Source of the DNA: JASGDN01 sp049841275
GTDB taxonomy: Bacteria; Chloroflexota; Chloroflexia; Thermomicrobiales; UBA6265
NCBI GenBank assembly: GCA_049841275.1
Contig: JASGDN010000009.1
Coordinates: 1-64,000, forward strand
Direction of reading: 5' to 3'
DNA: 64,000 bases
Under the pieces are notes generated by a model that did not search any database, was not told where the DNA came from, and saw only the letters and a program-made list of their open reading frames with translations. Shown here piece after piece: positions 24,104 through 33,013 of this stretch. The first letter of the stretch is position 1, and every line of letters starts with the position of its first letter. The position numbers and the translations under genes were made by a program.

Positions 24104-25627
24104 TCACCCACCCTGGTTCGGCGGCACGAGGCCGAATGCCGCGAGGAAGGCGTCGATGGCGGTGACGGCCTGCGGGGAGAACGGCAGGTTCGGGTTCGCG
24201 TAGTCCGCCGATGGATTCGGTGTTCCTTCCACGATCCGCAAGGCGTGGTTTGCATCTGGCAGCGAGATGAATGTGGCCGAGGTATTGCCTGCGTCTGCGA
24301 ACCCGCCCATCAGATGCTCCACCTGCGCCTGGGTAACTTGTGAATCCTTCTCGCCGCGTAGGACAAGCACCGGCAGAGCCTTCGGGAGCGATGCCGCGAC
24401 TGCGGCGGGATCGACCTTGTCCGCCTGTGCGAGGAAGGATGCGTTGGCCGGTGTGAAGAGTTGGGCCAGTTCCGGGGTCGCGATCTTCTCTGGCAGGGTT
24501 CCTGTCGTGCGCAGGCTTTCGACGATGCCCTTCAGCTCGGTTTCGAGCGCGTCGGCCTGATCCTGTGTCAGCTGCCCGGCGGCAACGGCGGCGGCGATGT
24601 TGGCTTCCAGTTGTTCCTGCAGCAGGTCGAGATATTGGATGGAAAGCGGCGCGACGAGGATCAGTCCGGCGGGTGGTGTGCCTGCCTTCACCATCTCCTG
24701 CGCCAGCACGAGCGCGAAGAGCGCACCCTCGCTGTGCCCGACGATGACGAGACGTGTGGGATCGACGCCGGACTGCTTTGCAAGGAAGGCCGCGGCGTCC
24801 TTCGCCTCCTCCATGAAGAGGGTGAAGTCGATTCCGGCACCGTCCGTGTGTGTGCCAAGACCGGTCTTGCCCGAACCGAGCTTGTCATAGCGCAGGGAGG
24901 GAATGCCGGCCTCGGCCAGCGTGACCGCGAGGTTGCGGTTGGTGCCCAGCGGGAGATTTCCGCTGTCGCCGTTGCGGTCGGTGGGGCCGCTGCCGGAGAT
25001 GATGAGCGCGGCCGGACGCGAAGAGCCGGCGCTCATGCCTTCCGGAGCCATGAGCGATCCGTAGAGGGTGTCCTTCCCGCTGGTGAAGGAGACCTCGGTA
25101 TCGGCGATGTTGCCGGGAAGGGTGACGGCTGGCGATGCCGCCGGCGAGGCTGCCGGGTGTTGCGCAGGCTGGATGAGGAAGCCGGTGAGGAGCTTGCTGT
25201 CCGGATCCATCGTCAGCATGACATCCATACGGAAGCCATCGGGACCGGCGATGGTGAAGCGGGCATTGGTGGCGGGGGTGTCCTTCGAGAGGACGAGCGA
25301 ATCCGGTTCCAGCGTGAACGGGCCGTATTGCTGCTGGACCTGCACGAGGGCAGCGGCGAGTTGCTGTGCGGGAACCTGTGCGAGCAACGATGGATCGCAG
25401 TGTGCCTCGATCTCGCTTGCAGCGAGCAGTGCGTCACCCGTCTGCAAGGCTCGCCATGCCCAGGCGGCGTGCCTGCCTATCGGGGTGTCCGGGAAGGGGG
25501 ATGCCGCTGGCGACGCCTCGGGTGTGGTTTCCGGCGTCTGCGCAAGGGTGGGAATGAGAAGTCCGAGTGTGATGGTACTGGCGAGCGTCATGGCGGTCAG
25601 TATGCGAGGCAGGCGACCGAGCCTCAT
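24104..25627 (-). CDS. Secreted alpha/beta hydrolase with N-terminal ORF12_N-like domain
   Basis: A 507-aa exported hydrolase. A signal peptide (residues 1-31, ending TLAQ) is followed by an Ala-Ser-Pro linker. Residues about 45-155 form a domain like ORF12_N (GRHAAWAWRALQ, DPSLLAQVPAQQLAAALVQVQ, LTMDPDSKLLTGFLIQP). The rest is an alpha/beta hydrolase with LIISGSGPTDRNGD, LRYDKLGSGKTG, nucleophile elbow VIVGHSEGALFA, VLRGEKDSQV and terminal His in PDANHAL. It acts outside the membrane; substrate unknown. ATG 25627 has AAAGGA upstream. The next minus-strand gene upstream encodes two more copies of the N-terminal domain. Confidence 0.85.
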   Translation of the reverse strand: MRLGRLPRILTAMTLASTITLGLLIPTLAQTPETTPEASPAASPFPDTPIGRHAAWAWRALQTGDALLAASEIEAHCDPSLLAQVPAQQLAAALVQVQQQYGPFTLEPDSLVLSKDTPATNARFTIAGPDGFRMDVMLTMDPDSKLLTGFLIQPAQHPAASPAASPAVTLPGNIADTEVSFTSGKDTLYGSLMAPEGMSAGSSRPAALIISGSGPTDRNGDSGNLPLGTNRNLAVTLAEAGIPSLRYDKLGSGKTGLGTHTDGAGIDFTLFMEEAKDAAAFLAKQSGVDPTRLVIVGHSEGALFALVLAQEMVKAGTPPAGLILVAPLSIQYLDLLQEQLEANIAAAVAAGQLTQDQADALETELKGIVESLRTTGTLPEKIATPELAQLFTPANASFLAQADKVDPAAVAASLPKALPVLVLRGEKDSQVTQAQVEHLMGGFADAGNTSATFISLPDANHALRIVEGTPNPSADYANPNLPFSPQAVTAIDAFLAAFGLVPPNQGG

Positions 25628-25758
25628 GGGAGAGATCCTTTCCGCGAGGAACGACATCGTGGCATCGCAGTAGCATCATTCGCGCCATCTCGCGGACACG
25701 AAGCGGGGAGACCGCCTGGATGGGCGGTCTCCCCGATCATCGCACGATACGGTCGCGA

Positions 25759-26673
25759 TCAGGCGCCGACGAAGAGGGGATCGATCGTGAAGCCGCGGAT
25801 CAGACCGCTCTCGATGTCGATCGTGATGCCGGCCTGGAACTCGCTGCCGTTCGCCGCCTGCAGGACGAAGCCACTGGTGGAGGGCGGGTAGTCCATCGTC
25901 GTGATGATCAGGTTGTCCTTCACCGATACCGGGGCGCTGGCCCGCACGAGTTCGATCCGCGCGATGATGTCCGCAGCCGATGTCTCGGCGAGGACCTCCG
26001 GCGTGAAGCGTGCTGCGATGTCGGCCTCGGTAATCGGGGCTGTTCCGTTCACGGTATCCAGCAGCCACTGGATCTGTTGGCCCAGTGCACCCTGGGGCAG
26101 CATGAGTCCGGATTCCGGCGATGCCGCCGGGGATGCTTCCGGCGACGCCACGGGGGAGGCCGCTGAGGCGGCCGCTGGCATCACCGGATTTTCGAAGAAG
26201 ATCCCGTTGATCAGCCCGGAGTCACGATCGATGGAGAGGCTGGTCGGCAGTTCGATGCCGTCCTTGCCCACCAGGACGAAGCGTGCCGTGGTGGCCGGAA
26301 GATCGCGCGTGGTGAGGATGGACCCCGGCTTCACGTGGACGGGGCCGATTTCGCCACGGATCTGGGCCAGGATCTGCTGCATCTGGTCGGCAGGAACCTG
26401 CGCGAGGACCTCCGGCGTGAAGACAGCGGTCAGGTCGACCGTCGCCGCGTCCCCGGCTGGCATGTTCAGGTAGTCGACCAGCCACTGGATCTGCGTGCCG
26501 AGCGGTCCGTCCGGCAGGCCGTCGATGGTCGTCGACGTGGATGGCGTGGCGGATGTGTCGGGCGAGGGCGTTCCCTGGGCACTAGCCCACTGGGGCGTGG
26601 CGAACCCGAAGAGCGTGCAAGCCGTGAGCAGGATGGCGAACCCTGCGCGTAAGGCGGAATGGTGTGATTGCAA
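25759..26673 (-). CDS. Secreted protein with two ORF12_N-like domains and no catalytic domain
   Basis: A 304-aa protein: signal peptide to about residue 34 (...QWASAQG), a Ser/Thr/Pro linker, then two similar domains. Each repeats the scheme (G-Q-I-Q-W-L-x-D; F-T-P-E-V-L-A; late D-x-x-S-G-L-I-x-G). Domain 1 is about residues 50-165 and domain 2 about 195-304, joined by an Ala-Ser-Pro linker. This NTF2-like fold normally sits before beta-lactamase or hydrolase domains, but here it stands alone. The TTG at 26673 is the best start, with GGAGG 6 bases upstream. It lies 131 bp before the related hydrolase gene and is probably in the same transcript. Confidence 0.75.
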   Translation of the reverse strand: MQSHHSALRAGFAILLTACTLFGFATPQWASAQGTPSPDTSATPSTSTTIDGLPDGPLGTQIQWLVDYLNMPAGDAATVDLTAVFTPEVLAQVPADQMQQILAQIRGEIGPVHVKPGSILTTRDLPATTARFVLVGKDGIELPTSLSIDRDSGLINGIFFENPVMPAAASAASPVASPEASPAASPESGLMLPQGALGQQIQWLLDTVNGTAPITEADIAARFTPEVLAETSAADIIARIELVRASAPVSVKDNLIITTMDYPPSTSGFVLQAANGSEFQAGITIDIESGLIRGFTIDPLFVGA

Positions 26674-26774
26674 GGGCGCCTCCGTTCGGCGGGTAATGAG
26701 CGGGACCGGAACGCTGTCGTTCCTGTCTATCATACGGAACGTCTGGAGAGGGGATGGTGCTCCGTCACGCCGGA

Positions 26775-27410
26775 CTAATCCTCGGACCAACCGGCGGCCA
26801 GGAATTCCGCCCGTGTCTGCACCATCACGTATTCGTCGCCGGTGTTCTCCGGATGGTTCTCGTCGACGACCGGAACCGTCTTCAGCCAGCGAAACCCCGC
26901 CCGTTCGTAGGTCTTCATTGCACGATGATTGCCCGGTTCCGGCGCGATGATCGCGGCGCGTGCGTTCATTTCGCCGAAGACGATCTGGCGGTGAAACGCG
27001 ACGAGAACCGGCGTGCCCCATCCACGGTTCCGGAAGCGGGGTTCGCCGATGAAGAGGTCGGTGCCAGTGGTCTCTGCATCGAACGGCGCAGGCAGCGCGA
27101 GCTGGCGAGCGTAGTCCGGCTCGTCGGCCAGCCAGTAGCACTGGATGTACCCGGCGTCCTGCCCGTCGATGCGGATGATGAAGCCGCGCGTGGTGTCGGT
27201 GCCGGCGATGCGCGCGGCGTAGCGGGCCTGGATGTTCGCCAGGGTTGGATCGCCCTCGCCGTACCAGGGGGAGACATCGGGATCGGCCAGCCAGCGCAGC
27301 ATCTGGCGGGGATCGTCATCCTGCAGTGGGCGAAACGCGATTCGGCCGATCGCATCGACGATCGACGGTGCGTGGGCGGAAGATTCGTCCGCGACCCCTT
27401 TGTTCGGCAT
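26775..27410 (-). CDS. GNAT acetyltransferase resembling aminoglycoside 6'-N-acetyltransferases
   Basis: A 211-aa single-domain GNAT. IAFRPLQDDDPRQMLRWLADPDV followed by WYGEGDPTL, GFIIRIDGQDAGYIQCYW, IGEPRFRNRGWGTPVLVAF (acetyl-CoA loop) and NHRAMKTYERAGFR is the layout of the AAC(6')-Ib-like branch. That branch also includes siderophore and lysine acetyltransferases, so resistance should not be assumed. GGAGG lies 5 bases before the ATG. It is divergent from the ABC ATPase gene, and there is no resistance-island context. Confidence 0.8.
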   Translation of the reverse strand: MPNKGVADESSAHAPSIVDAIGRIAFRPLQDDDPRQMLRWLADPDVSPWYGEGDPTLANIQARYAARIAGTDTTRGFIIRIDGQDAGYIQCYWLADEPDYARQLALPAPFDAETTGTDLFIGEPRFRNRGWGTPVLVAFHRQIVFGEMNARAAIIAPEPGNHRAMKTYERAGFRWLKTVPVVDENHPENTGDEYVMVQTRAEFLAAGWSED

Positions 27411-27511
27411 GGATACCTCCTGGCTGCGGTAGGATGCAGGGAGACGTTGCCTGCCACAGGCGTCGCGATTCGGATGCCATCGCGTCCGCTCGGGAAGGAT
27501 ATGCTCGGTTC

Positions 27512-28642
27512 ATGATCGCATCGTCGTCCGCCGTGTCCATCCGTCATCTGGCCAAGCAGTTCGGGGGGACCCGCGCGCTGGACGATGTCTCGCTCGAGAT
27601 TGGGCGCGGGCAGTTCGTGACCGTGCTCGGACCGTCCGGCTGCGGGAAGACGACGCTGCTGAGATCGATCGCCGGATTCGTGGTGCCGGACGCCGGGGAG
27701 GTCGCGATCGATGGCGTGGCGATGAACGGCTGGCCGCCGTATCGTCGGCCGACTGCCCTGGTCTTCCAGAATTACGCGCTTTTTCCTCATCTCTCCGTCG
27801 CCGGGAATGTCGCGTTCGGCTTGCGGGAACGTTCGCGGCCGGAGCGCCTGGCGAAGGCTGCCATTGCCGAATGGGTGGAACATGCCCTGAGCCTGGTCGA
27901 ACTGGGGGGAATGGGACCCCGGCGGATCTCGGCGCTGTCCGGCGGGCAGCAACAGCGGGTGGCGCTGGCGCGGGCGCTCGTGTTGCAGCCGACCATCCTG
28001 TTGCTGGACGAGCCGCTGGGTGCGCTCGACGTGTTGCTGCGGCGGCAGATGCAGGGCATGTTGAAACACCTGCAGCGGCAGACGGGTATCACGTTCCTGG
28101 CAGTGACGCACGATCAGGAGGAAGCGCTGACGATGTCCGACCGGATCGTGGTGATGCACGATGGCCGGATCGAGCAGGACGGCGCGCCGGAGGAGGTCTT
28201 CGCGCGGCCGCGAACGCGCTTTGTCGCCGAGTTCATGGGCGATGGCCGCCGTAACCTCTTCCCGGTGGAACGCCTGCCGGATGGGACGATGCTTGCCGGC
28301 GGGTTGCCCCTCGCCGCGTCGGATCCGGAGGACGACGGCCAGGTCTGGGCGATGGTGCAACCGTCGCGGCTGCACCTTGTCCCGTCGGGGACGGAAGAGA
28401 CGATCCCTGCCGGGATGTGTCAGTGGGAGACACGTGTTGCTGACATGACCTATCGTGGGGCGACGGTATCCGTCGAGACGGCGACCCCGTCCGGCACCCG
28501 CGCGATCGCCGACCTCGACGCGGCAGACGTGGCGAGCATCCGGGCGGCGGATCCGGTGATGGCCTGGTTCGATCCTGCCGATGTCACGTTCGTGCCCGAT
28601 TCCGTCCCGACATCTGATCCCGAAAGGCTCGGCCTCCGATGA
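27512..28642 (+). CDS. ABC transporter ATP-binding protein (PotA/FbpC type)
   Basis: A 376-aa ATPase. It has Walker A GPSGCGKTTLL, Q-loop FQNYALFPHL, signature LSGGQQQRVALARAL, Walker B ILLLDEPLGALD and the H-loop VTHDQEEA. A C-terminal TOBE-like domain follows (from about residue 250), as in importers of polyamine, Fe3+, thiamine or molybdate. There are no permease or binding-protein genes next to it. It could serve the ATPase-less sugar permeases at 3.6-5.5 kb, but the TOBE sequence does not look specially MalK-like, so this is only a possibility. It overlaps the next gene by 4 bp (ATGA). Confidence 0.9.
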   Translation: MIASSSAVSIRHLAKQFGGTRALDDVSLEIGRGQFVTVLGPSGCGKTTLLRSIAGFVVPDAGEVAIDGVAMNGWPPYRRPTALVFQNYALFPHLSVAGNVAFGLRERSRPERLAKAAIAEWVEHALSLVELGGMGPRRISALSGGQQQRVALARALVLQPTILLLDEPLGALDVLLRRQMQGMLKHLQRQTGITFLAVTHDQEEALTMSDRIVVMHDGRIEQDGAPEEVFARPRTRFVAEFMGDGRRNLFPVERLPDGTMLAGGLPLAASDPEDDGQVWAMVQPSRLHLVPSGTEETIPAGMCQWETRVADMTYRGATVSVETATPSGTRAIADLDAADVASIRAADPVMAWFDPADVTFVPDSVPTSDPERLGLR

Positions 28643-29166
28643 CGACAGCTTCACCGACGCTGGAAGAACGGCTCTTCGTCCTGCTGGGCGCGCAGGACGC
28701 GGTCACGGTCGGGACGGCGGAATCCTGTACCGGCGGGAATGTGGCTCACCACATCACGCGGGTTGCCGGAAGTTCTGCCTATTTCCTGGGAGGCATCGTC
28801 TCCTACGCGAATGCGGTGAAACATGGCGTGCTCGGCGTGCCGGAGGATGTGCTGCGCAATCCCGGTGCGGTAAGCGAGCCTTGCGCTCGCGCGATGGCGG
28901 AGGGCGCCCGCCGGGTGCTGGGGACGACGCTGGCCGTGGCGACGACGGGGATCGCCGGGCCGGGTGGGGCGACGCCGTTCAAGCCGGTTGGCCTGGTCTA
29001 CATCGCGATCGCGGGTGAGGGCCTGGAGACGCGCGTGGAAGAGCACCGCTTCCCCGGCGGCCGGGAGGCGGTGATCGCTGCCAGCACGACACGTGCGCTG
29101 GAATTGCTGGTCGATGCCGCCGAACGCCTGCTCGCGGACGCAACGGGAGATCTGAGCCTCGCGTGA
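28639..29166 (+). CDS. pncC: Nicotinamide-nucleotide amidase (CinA C-terminal domain)
   Basis: A 175-aa stand-alone CinA C-terminal domain. TVGTAESCTGGNVAHHIT contains the catalytic Ser of the E-S-C-T-G-G motif. YFLGGIVSYANAVKHGVLGV, the A-x-x-x-A-x-G-A segment, ATTGIAGPGGATPFKPVGLVY and the final helix all match. The enzyme deamidates nicotinamide mononucleotide to nicotinate mononucleotide in pyridine nucleotide salvage. Length equals E. coli PncC-type proteins. Its ATG overlaps the ATPase stop, indicating coupled translation rather than a shared pathway. Confidence 0.9.
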   Translation: MTTASPTLEERLFVLLGAQDAVTVGTAESCTGGNVAHHITRVAGSSAYFLGGIVSYANAVKHGVLGVPEDVLRNPGAVSEPCARAMAEGARRVLGTTLAVATTGIAGPGGATPFKPVGLVYIAIAGEGLETRVEEHRFPGGREAVIAASTTRALELLVDAAERLLADATGDLSLA

Positions 29167-29252
29167 TCGACAAAGCCCTGCCGGACGTACGCGATGCCGG
29201 TCGGAACGCGGTCGTGCAGAGGGCGGGCACAAGGTCTCGCCGATCTCCGCGA

Positions 29253-30845
29253 TCAGCCCGGAAGCGTGATCGACTGGGCGTGGGAGAAGGCATTGGACGG
29301 GTCCCAGCGGGCCTTCACCTGCTGCAGGCGCGGATAATTGTCACCGTAGTAGAGTGCCGCCCAGCTCTCCAGGTCGACATCCGGGTAGTTCACGTAGCAC
29401 CCGTCCATCACGCCATCCGGCAGTGGGCCGGATGCCCCGTACATCGCCTCGTAGAACGCGCGCATCCATGCAAGGTTTGCGTCGTCGTCGGCCTCGTCGG
29501 GCCAGTAGCACTGGTATTGCAGCTTCATGATCGAGGAACGCGCACTCACGGCGGTCGCGGACGGATCGACGGCGTTCACCTTCCCGCCGTATGAATCGAT
29601 CTGGACCAGACCCGCCGGATTGACGTGGCTGGGGTTGGTCAGTTGTTGCCACATCGCGTCGATCTGCGCTTCCGGGAAGACATCTGTCATGTAGGCGGAC
29701 TTGTACTTGCCGCGTGACCGGGAGATCGGACCTCCTGCCTCGATCGTATCGATCCACGCCGAGGTCGTGATCTGGCTGGTGTCCTGCGGGAGGTTCAGTG
29801 CCTTCATCAGGGCAAGCAGCGGTTCCGGATCGCCGGTGTCGTCGGCGTTCAGGGCGATCAGCGAGACCTGGCCGGACGCCTGTTGCGAGGCGATGAGGAT
29901 CGAGAAGAGGCCATCCCACGGATCGTCGACCGTGCCGTGCTCCTGCTGGAAGGTTCCGAAGTTGGTCACGATCTCGCCGAAGCTGGCGCGGTCCATCGTG
30001 TTCCAGTCCCAGGTCGCGGAATACGAGCCCTGTTGCTCCGGGGCCTTCGGCAGGTCGCCGAAGGAATAGGCGGTGACGATGCCGAAGTTGCCGCCCCCAC
30101 CGCCGGTATGCGCCCAGAGCAGCTCCTGGACATCCGGGTCAGGATCGTCGTAGCGGGCCGTGATCGTCTCGACGGTGCCTGTGTCGGAGACGTAGACGAG
30201 GTCCACCGCGCGGAGGTAGTCGACCGTGAGGCCGTGGAGCCGGGAGAGCAGGCCGTAACCGCCTCCGGAGATATGGCCTCCCGTGCCGACCGTCGAGCAG
30301 GAGCCGCCGGGCAACGTCACACCGCCCTGATGGTAGAGTGCGAGGTAGACATCGCCGAGCATCGCGCCGCTCTGGACGACCCACCAGCCGGTCTCGCTGT
30401 CCTGCCAGACCCCGGACATCGGCGAGACGTCGATGATGACACCATCCGGATTGTCCATGACGAAATCCTCGTAGCAGTGGCCGCCGCTGCGGACGGTGAT
30501 CCGCTTGCCGTCGGTGCGGGCCTGTGCGAGGGCCTGCACGACCTCGTCCGGGGTGGCGCAGAGGGAGACCCACGCCGGAGTGCCGACCCAGCGGGAGTTC
30601 GTGCCAACGACGAGACCGGCGTAGCGTGGGTCGTTCGGGTAGATCGCTTCCAGCGAGGGGGTGGCAATCGGACTGGAGGAGGCCGTGGCTTGCCGTGCCG
30701 AGGGTGGGACCAGGAACGGACGTGGCGCCGCCGGATTCTGCGCGAATACCTTCGAAGTGAGGAGTCCGTGAGCGACGGGCGCGACGATTGCCCCGGCGCT
30801 GGCCTTGAGGAGTGTGCGGCGGTTTCCTTGCCAGGCTCGTGCCAT
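29253..30845 (-). CDS. Berberine-bridge-type FAD oxidoreductase, Tat-exported
   Basis: A 530-aa secreted flavoenzyme. MARAWQGNRRTLLKASAGAI is a twin-arginine signal. The FAD domain has VRSGGHCYEDF, whose His is a covalent FAD anchor. GGSCSTVGTGGHISGGGYGLL contains the second anchor Cys, so bicovalent FAD is expected. The C-terminal BBE segment is clear (CYVNYPDVDLESWAALYYG... and FSHAQSI). Bacterial relatives oxidise sugars or secondary metabolites using O2. The ATG at 30845 has GGAGAACC about 10 bases upstream. It is convergent with pncC; no partner enzyme is adjacent. Confidence 0.9.
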   Translation of the reverse strand: MARAWQGNRRTLLKASAGAIVAPVAHGLLTSKVFAQNPAAPRPFLVPPSARQATASSSPIATPSLEAIYPNDPRYAGLVVGTNSRWVGTPAWVSLCATPDEVVQALAQARTDGKRITVRSGGHCYEDFVMDNPDGVIIDVSPMSGVWQDSETGWWVVQSGAMLGDVYLALYHQGGVTLPGGSCSTVGTGGHISGGGYGLLSRLHGLTVDYLRAVDLVYVSDTGTVETITARYDDPDPDVQELLWAHTGGGGGNFGIVTAYSFGDLPKAPEQQGSYSATWDWNTMDRASFGEIVTNFGTFQQEHGTVDDPWDGLFSILIASQQASGQVSLIALNADDTGDPEPLLALMKALNLPQDTSQITTSAWIDTIEAGGPISRSRGKYKSAYMTDVFPEAQIDAMWQQLTNPSHVNPAGLVQIDSYGGKVNAVDPSATAVSARSSIMKLQYQCYWPDEADDDANLAWMRAFYEAMYGASGPLPDGVMDGCYVNYPDVDLESWAALYYGDNYPRLQQVKARWDPSNAFSHAQSITLPG

Positions 30846-31050
30846 CTGGTTGGTTCTCCTCGCGTGTCTGGTGGAGGCATCCATTGCGTGAACGGTCGAT
30901 TGGTCCCACCCTCAGGATACGTCCGGGGCTCGCGCGGGGATAGGGGGAAATGACGGCTACCGGGTGCCGGCGCACTTGACCGGATGCGGCACAATGGTCG
31001 TACCGCTCGCTATCCGCCGTCGTGTCGCCTGTTTCCGAAAGGCCCGTTCG

Positions 31051-31381
31051 ATGCGCGATGACGTTGCCGCTGCCGATGACACTCCGGGCCGGACGTCGCC
31101 GTGGGTGGCGTTGCTCTGGCGCTCGGGTCTGCCGCGATCATGGGTGCGATCACGGTCTTCATGATGAATCATTCATCGCGATCGTCGGCGTGGATTCCGC
31201 ACGGATTCGTGACGGCGATGCTCGTGCTCGCGGCCGGCATGGCGCTCGGCCCGCGCCAGTGGCAACAACGCGGCATCAACGTGGTTGCCTGGTTGGTGGG
31301 ATCAGTCTCTGCCTCGCCCTGATGACGCTCTGGCGTGTCGGGCCAGCTGGGTTGCTGGTGTTGCTCCCGCGTGTCGAGTAA
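31051..31381 (+). pseudogene. Disrupted small membrane protein gene
   Basis: From ATG 31051 (GAAAGG 8 bases upstream) the reading MRDDVAAADDTPGRTSP continues best in the next frame (VALALGSAAIMGAITVFMM, then WIPHGFVTAMLVLAAGMALG). It then changes to a third frame (GISLCLALMTLWRVG, then AGLLVLLPRVE) ending at TAA 31381. Shifts lie near 31101 and 31300. The composite is about 108 aa with three hydrophobic segments; I recognise no family. A terminator follows immediately, supporting a real but broken gene. Consensus error is an alternative. Confidence 0.45.
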
Positions 31382-31386
31382 GGGGC

Positions 31387-31425
31387 GAAACCCCTCCGTC
31401 ATCGGTCAGATGACGGAGGGGTTTC
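31387..31425. terminator. Bidirectional terminator hairpin
   Basis: A perfect 16-bp stem GAAACCCCTCCGTCAT with complement (arms 31387-31402 and 31410-31425) and a 7-base loop. It lies between the convergent broken membrane gene and the YhgE/Pip-type gene, with AAA/TTT at the stem bases. Confidence 0.82.
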
Positions 31426-31440
31426 CGAGTTCCCCCGTGG

Positions 31441-32829
31441 TCATGCAGGGGTGACGGCCGGGGTCGGTTCGGTGTGCGCCATGGCGCGCCGGTTCTGCCA
31501 CCAGGCGATCGCGCCGCCCAGGATCAGCGAGGCCGTTGCGATGATCGCCAACCCGATGACGCCCCGTGTCAGGCCTGCCGCGCCGTTCGCGTCGTAGAAG
31601 ACGATTGCCCGCACGCCGTCCGTGATGTAGCGCAGCGGCAGCACCGTTCCTGCCAGCTGATAGAACTCCGGCAGCATCTCCTTCGGGAAGATCCCTCGCG
31701 CGGAGGGTGCGCCGACGAAGGTCTGGGCGAGGATTGCCAGCAACAGGCCCGGTGTCCCGAGCGCCGTCAGGAAGAGCAGCGTGAACATCGCCGAGGCAAA
31801 GATCGCCAGCATCCCGAAGACGACCAGTGGCATCACACGGTCCACCGCCATGTCGAGCAGGCCGACCGCCACCCACGCCTGCACCAGGCTGCCGATCACC
31901 GCCAGCGCCGCGCTGAGGATCGTGCGGGTGCCCCACGCCTGCAAGGGCGAGAGGGGAACCGCCGCGCCGCGCAGCATGCCGACGATCTTGCTCACCGCCG
32001 AGCGGCCCACGATCATTTCGAGCCCGAGGTAGAGGATGTCCATGCCGACGAAGCCGGCGAGCATCAGGAGCAGGGCGTAGTAGAAGGGCGAGTTGCCTCC
32101 CGCTGTATGCGCGCCGGTCGGCTGCTGGTCGATCACGGTTGCGACCACCGGATTCGCCAGCACGGACGAGAATGCTACCGGGATCTGGGCCGAGTCGCCG
32201 CCCAGCGCCTGCACCAGTTGCGTGCGGACCTGCGCCGAGACGGACTCGATGGCGGTGGAGGAGACACTCTTCGCGAGGTTGGTCGGGTATGCCCCGGCGG
32301 CGGGGTTCAGCAGCACGTCGATCGTTGCGGGCTGCAACTCGGCCGGTGTCGTAGAGGTCGTCGTCGCGTCGGTCGTTCCGGCGACCGGCGTGGAGGCGCT
32401 CGTGGCGGGTGTCGCGTTCGCCGTCGGGGTGGGCGTGGTCGCTGGGGTGGAGGCCGATCCGGCCTGCATCAGGGAGGCGAGTTGCTGCGAATACGTCTCC
32501 GGAATCACGATCGCGGCGTAGGCGCGGTCCTCGGCCAGCTGCCGTTCGGCGTCGGCACGGGAGTCGAGCACAGTCCAGGCGATCCGATCGCCCGTCTCCG
32601 GATTCGTCGCGGTGATGCCCTCCAGCACCTGCGTGCCGAAGTTCATCGCCTGGCCGTCGATAGTGACGCCCTTGTCCTCGTTCACGATGAGGAACGGTGC
32701 GTCGTGGGTGTGGGATTCGGGGCTGAGGAAGGCGCCCATGTACCCAAGCGTCATCAGGCCGGCCATCAGGATGGTGGCGATCAGTTGCGCCCAGGTCATC
32801 GGATTGCGGAAGACCGTGCGGAGATTCAT
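31441..32829 (-). CDS. YhgE/Pip-type ABC-2-like membrane protein
   Basis: A 462-aa membrane protein of the YhgE/Pip and ABC-2 permease superfamily. One N-terminal membrane segment (about residues 15-35) precedes a large outside domain that starts FLIVNEDKGVTIDGQAMNFG, the usual N-x-D-x-G opening. That domain contains a long Thr/Ala/Pro-rich spacer (about 125-175). A C-terminal block of five or six membrane segments follows. Relatives serve as phage receptors, secretion accessories or exporters; the exact role here is open. It is divergent from a TetR gene, with paired operators between them, so it is very likely that repressor's target. Confidence 0.82.
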   Translation of the reverse strand: MNLRTVFRNPMTWAQLIATILMAGLMTLGYMGAFLSPESHTHDAPFLIVNEDKGVTIDGQAMNFGTQVLEGITATNPETGDRIAWTVLDSRADAERQLAEDRAYAAIVIPETYSQQLASLMQAGSASTPATTPTPTANATPATSASTPVAGTTDATTTSTTPAELQPATIDVLLNPAAGAYPTNLAKSVSSTAIESVSAQVRTQLVQALGGDSAQIPVAFSSVLANPVVATVIDQQPTGAHTAGGNSPFYYALLLMLAGFVGMDILYLGLEMIVGRSAVSKIVGMLRGAAVPLSPLQAWGTRTILSAALAVIGSLVQAWVAVGLLDMAVDRVMPLVVFGMLAIFASAMFTLLFLTALGTPGLLLAILAQTFVGAPSARGIFPKEMLPEFYQLAGTVLPLRYITDGVRAIVFYDANGAAGLTRGVIGLAIIATASLILGGAIAWWQNRRAMAHTEPTPAVTPA

Positions 32830-32910
32830 CGTGATCGTGGCTCCTCGTCGTTTTGGCGGCCGGCGGCATCCTGGCGTCGGTTCCGTGGCGATCGTCTCTC
32901 TGGCCGTATC

Positions 32911-32928
32911 ATTGAACGACCGTTCAAT
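32911..32928. promoter_or_regulatory. TetR-type operator ATTGAACG-AC-CGTTCAAT
   Basis: A perfect 8-2-8 inverted repeat in the divergent gap between the YhgE/Pip-type and TetR genes. Size, symmetry and position fit a TetR-family operator controlling both promoters. Confidence 0.75.
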
Positions 32929-32947
32929 ATCTCTATCCTACACCGTG

Positions 32948-32963
32948 TTGAACGAGTGTGCAA
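32948..32963. promoter_or_regulatory. Second, imperfect TetR-type operator
   Basis: TTGAACG is followed by a degenerate right half (TGTGCAA against CGTTCAA). Its centre is 36 bp from the perfect site, a spacing compatible with two dimers near the same face of the helix. Confidence 0.5.
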
Positions 32964-33013
32964 TACTCGTGTCAGCAAAGGCGAATCTGTGCGATGACGC
33001 CCAGAAAGGGGTG

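Noticed and set aside
26775..27410. Calling the GNAT an antibiotic-resistance aminoglycoside acetyltransferase
   Set aside because: The branch contains siderophore and other acetyltransferases and there is no mobile or resistance context, so only resemblance is stated.
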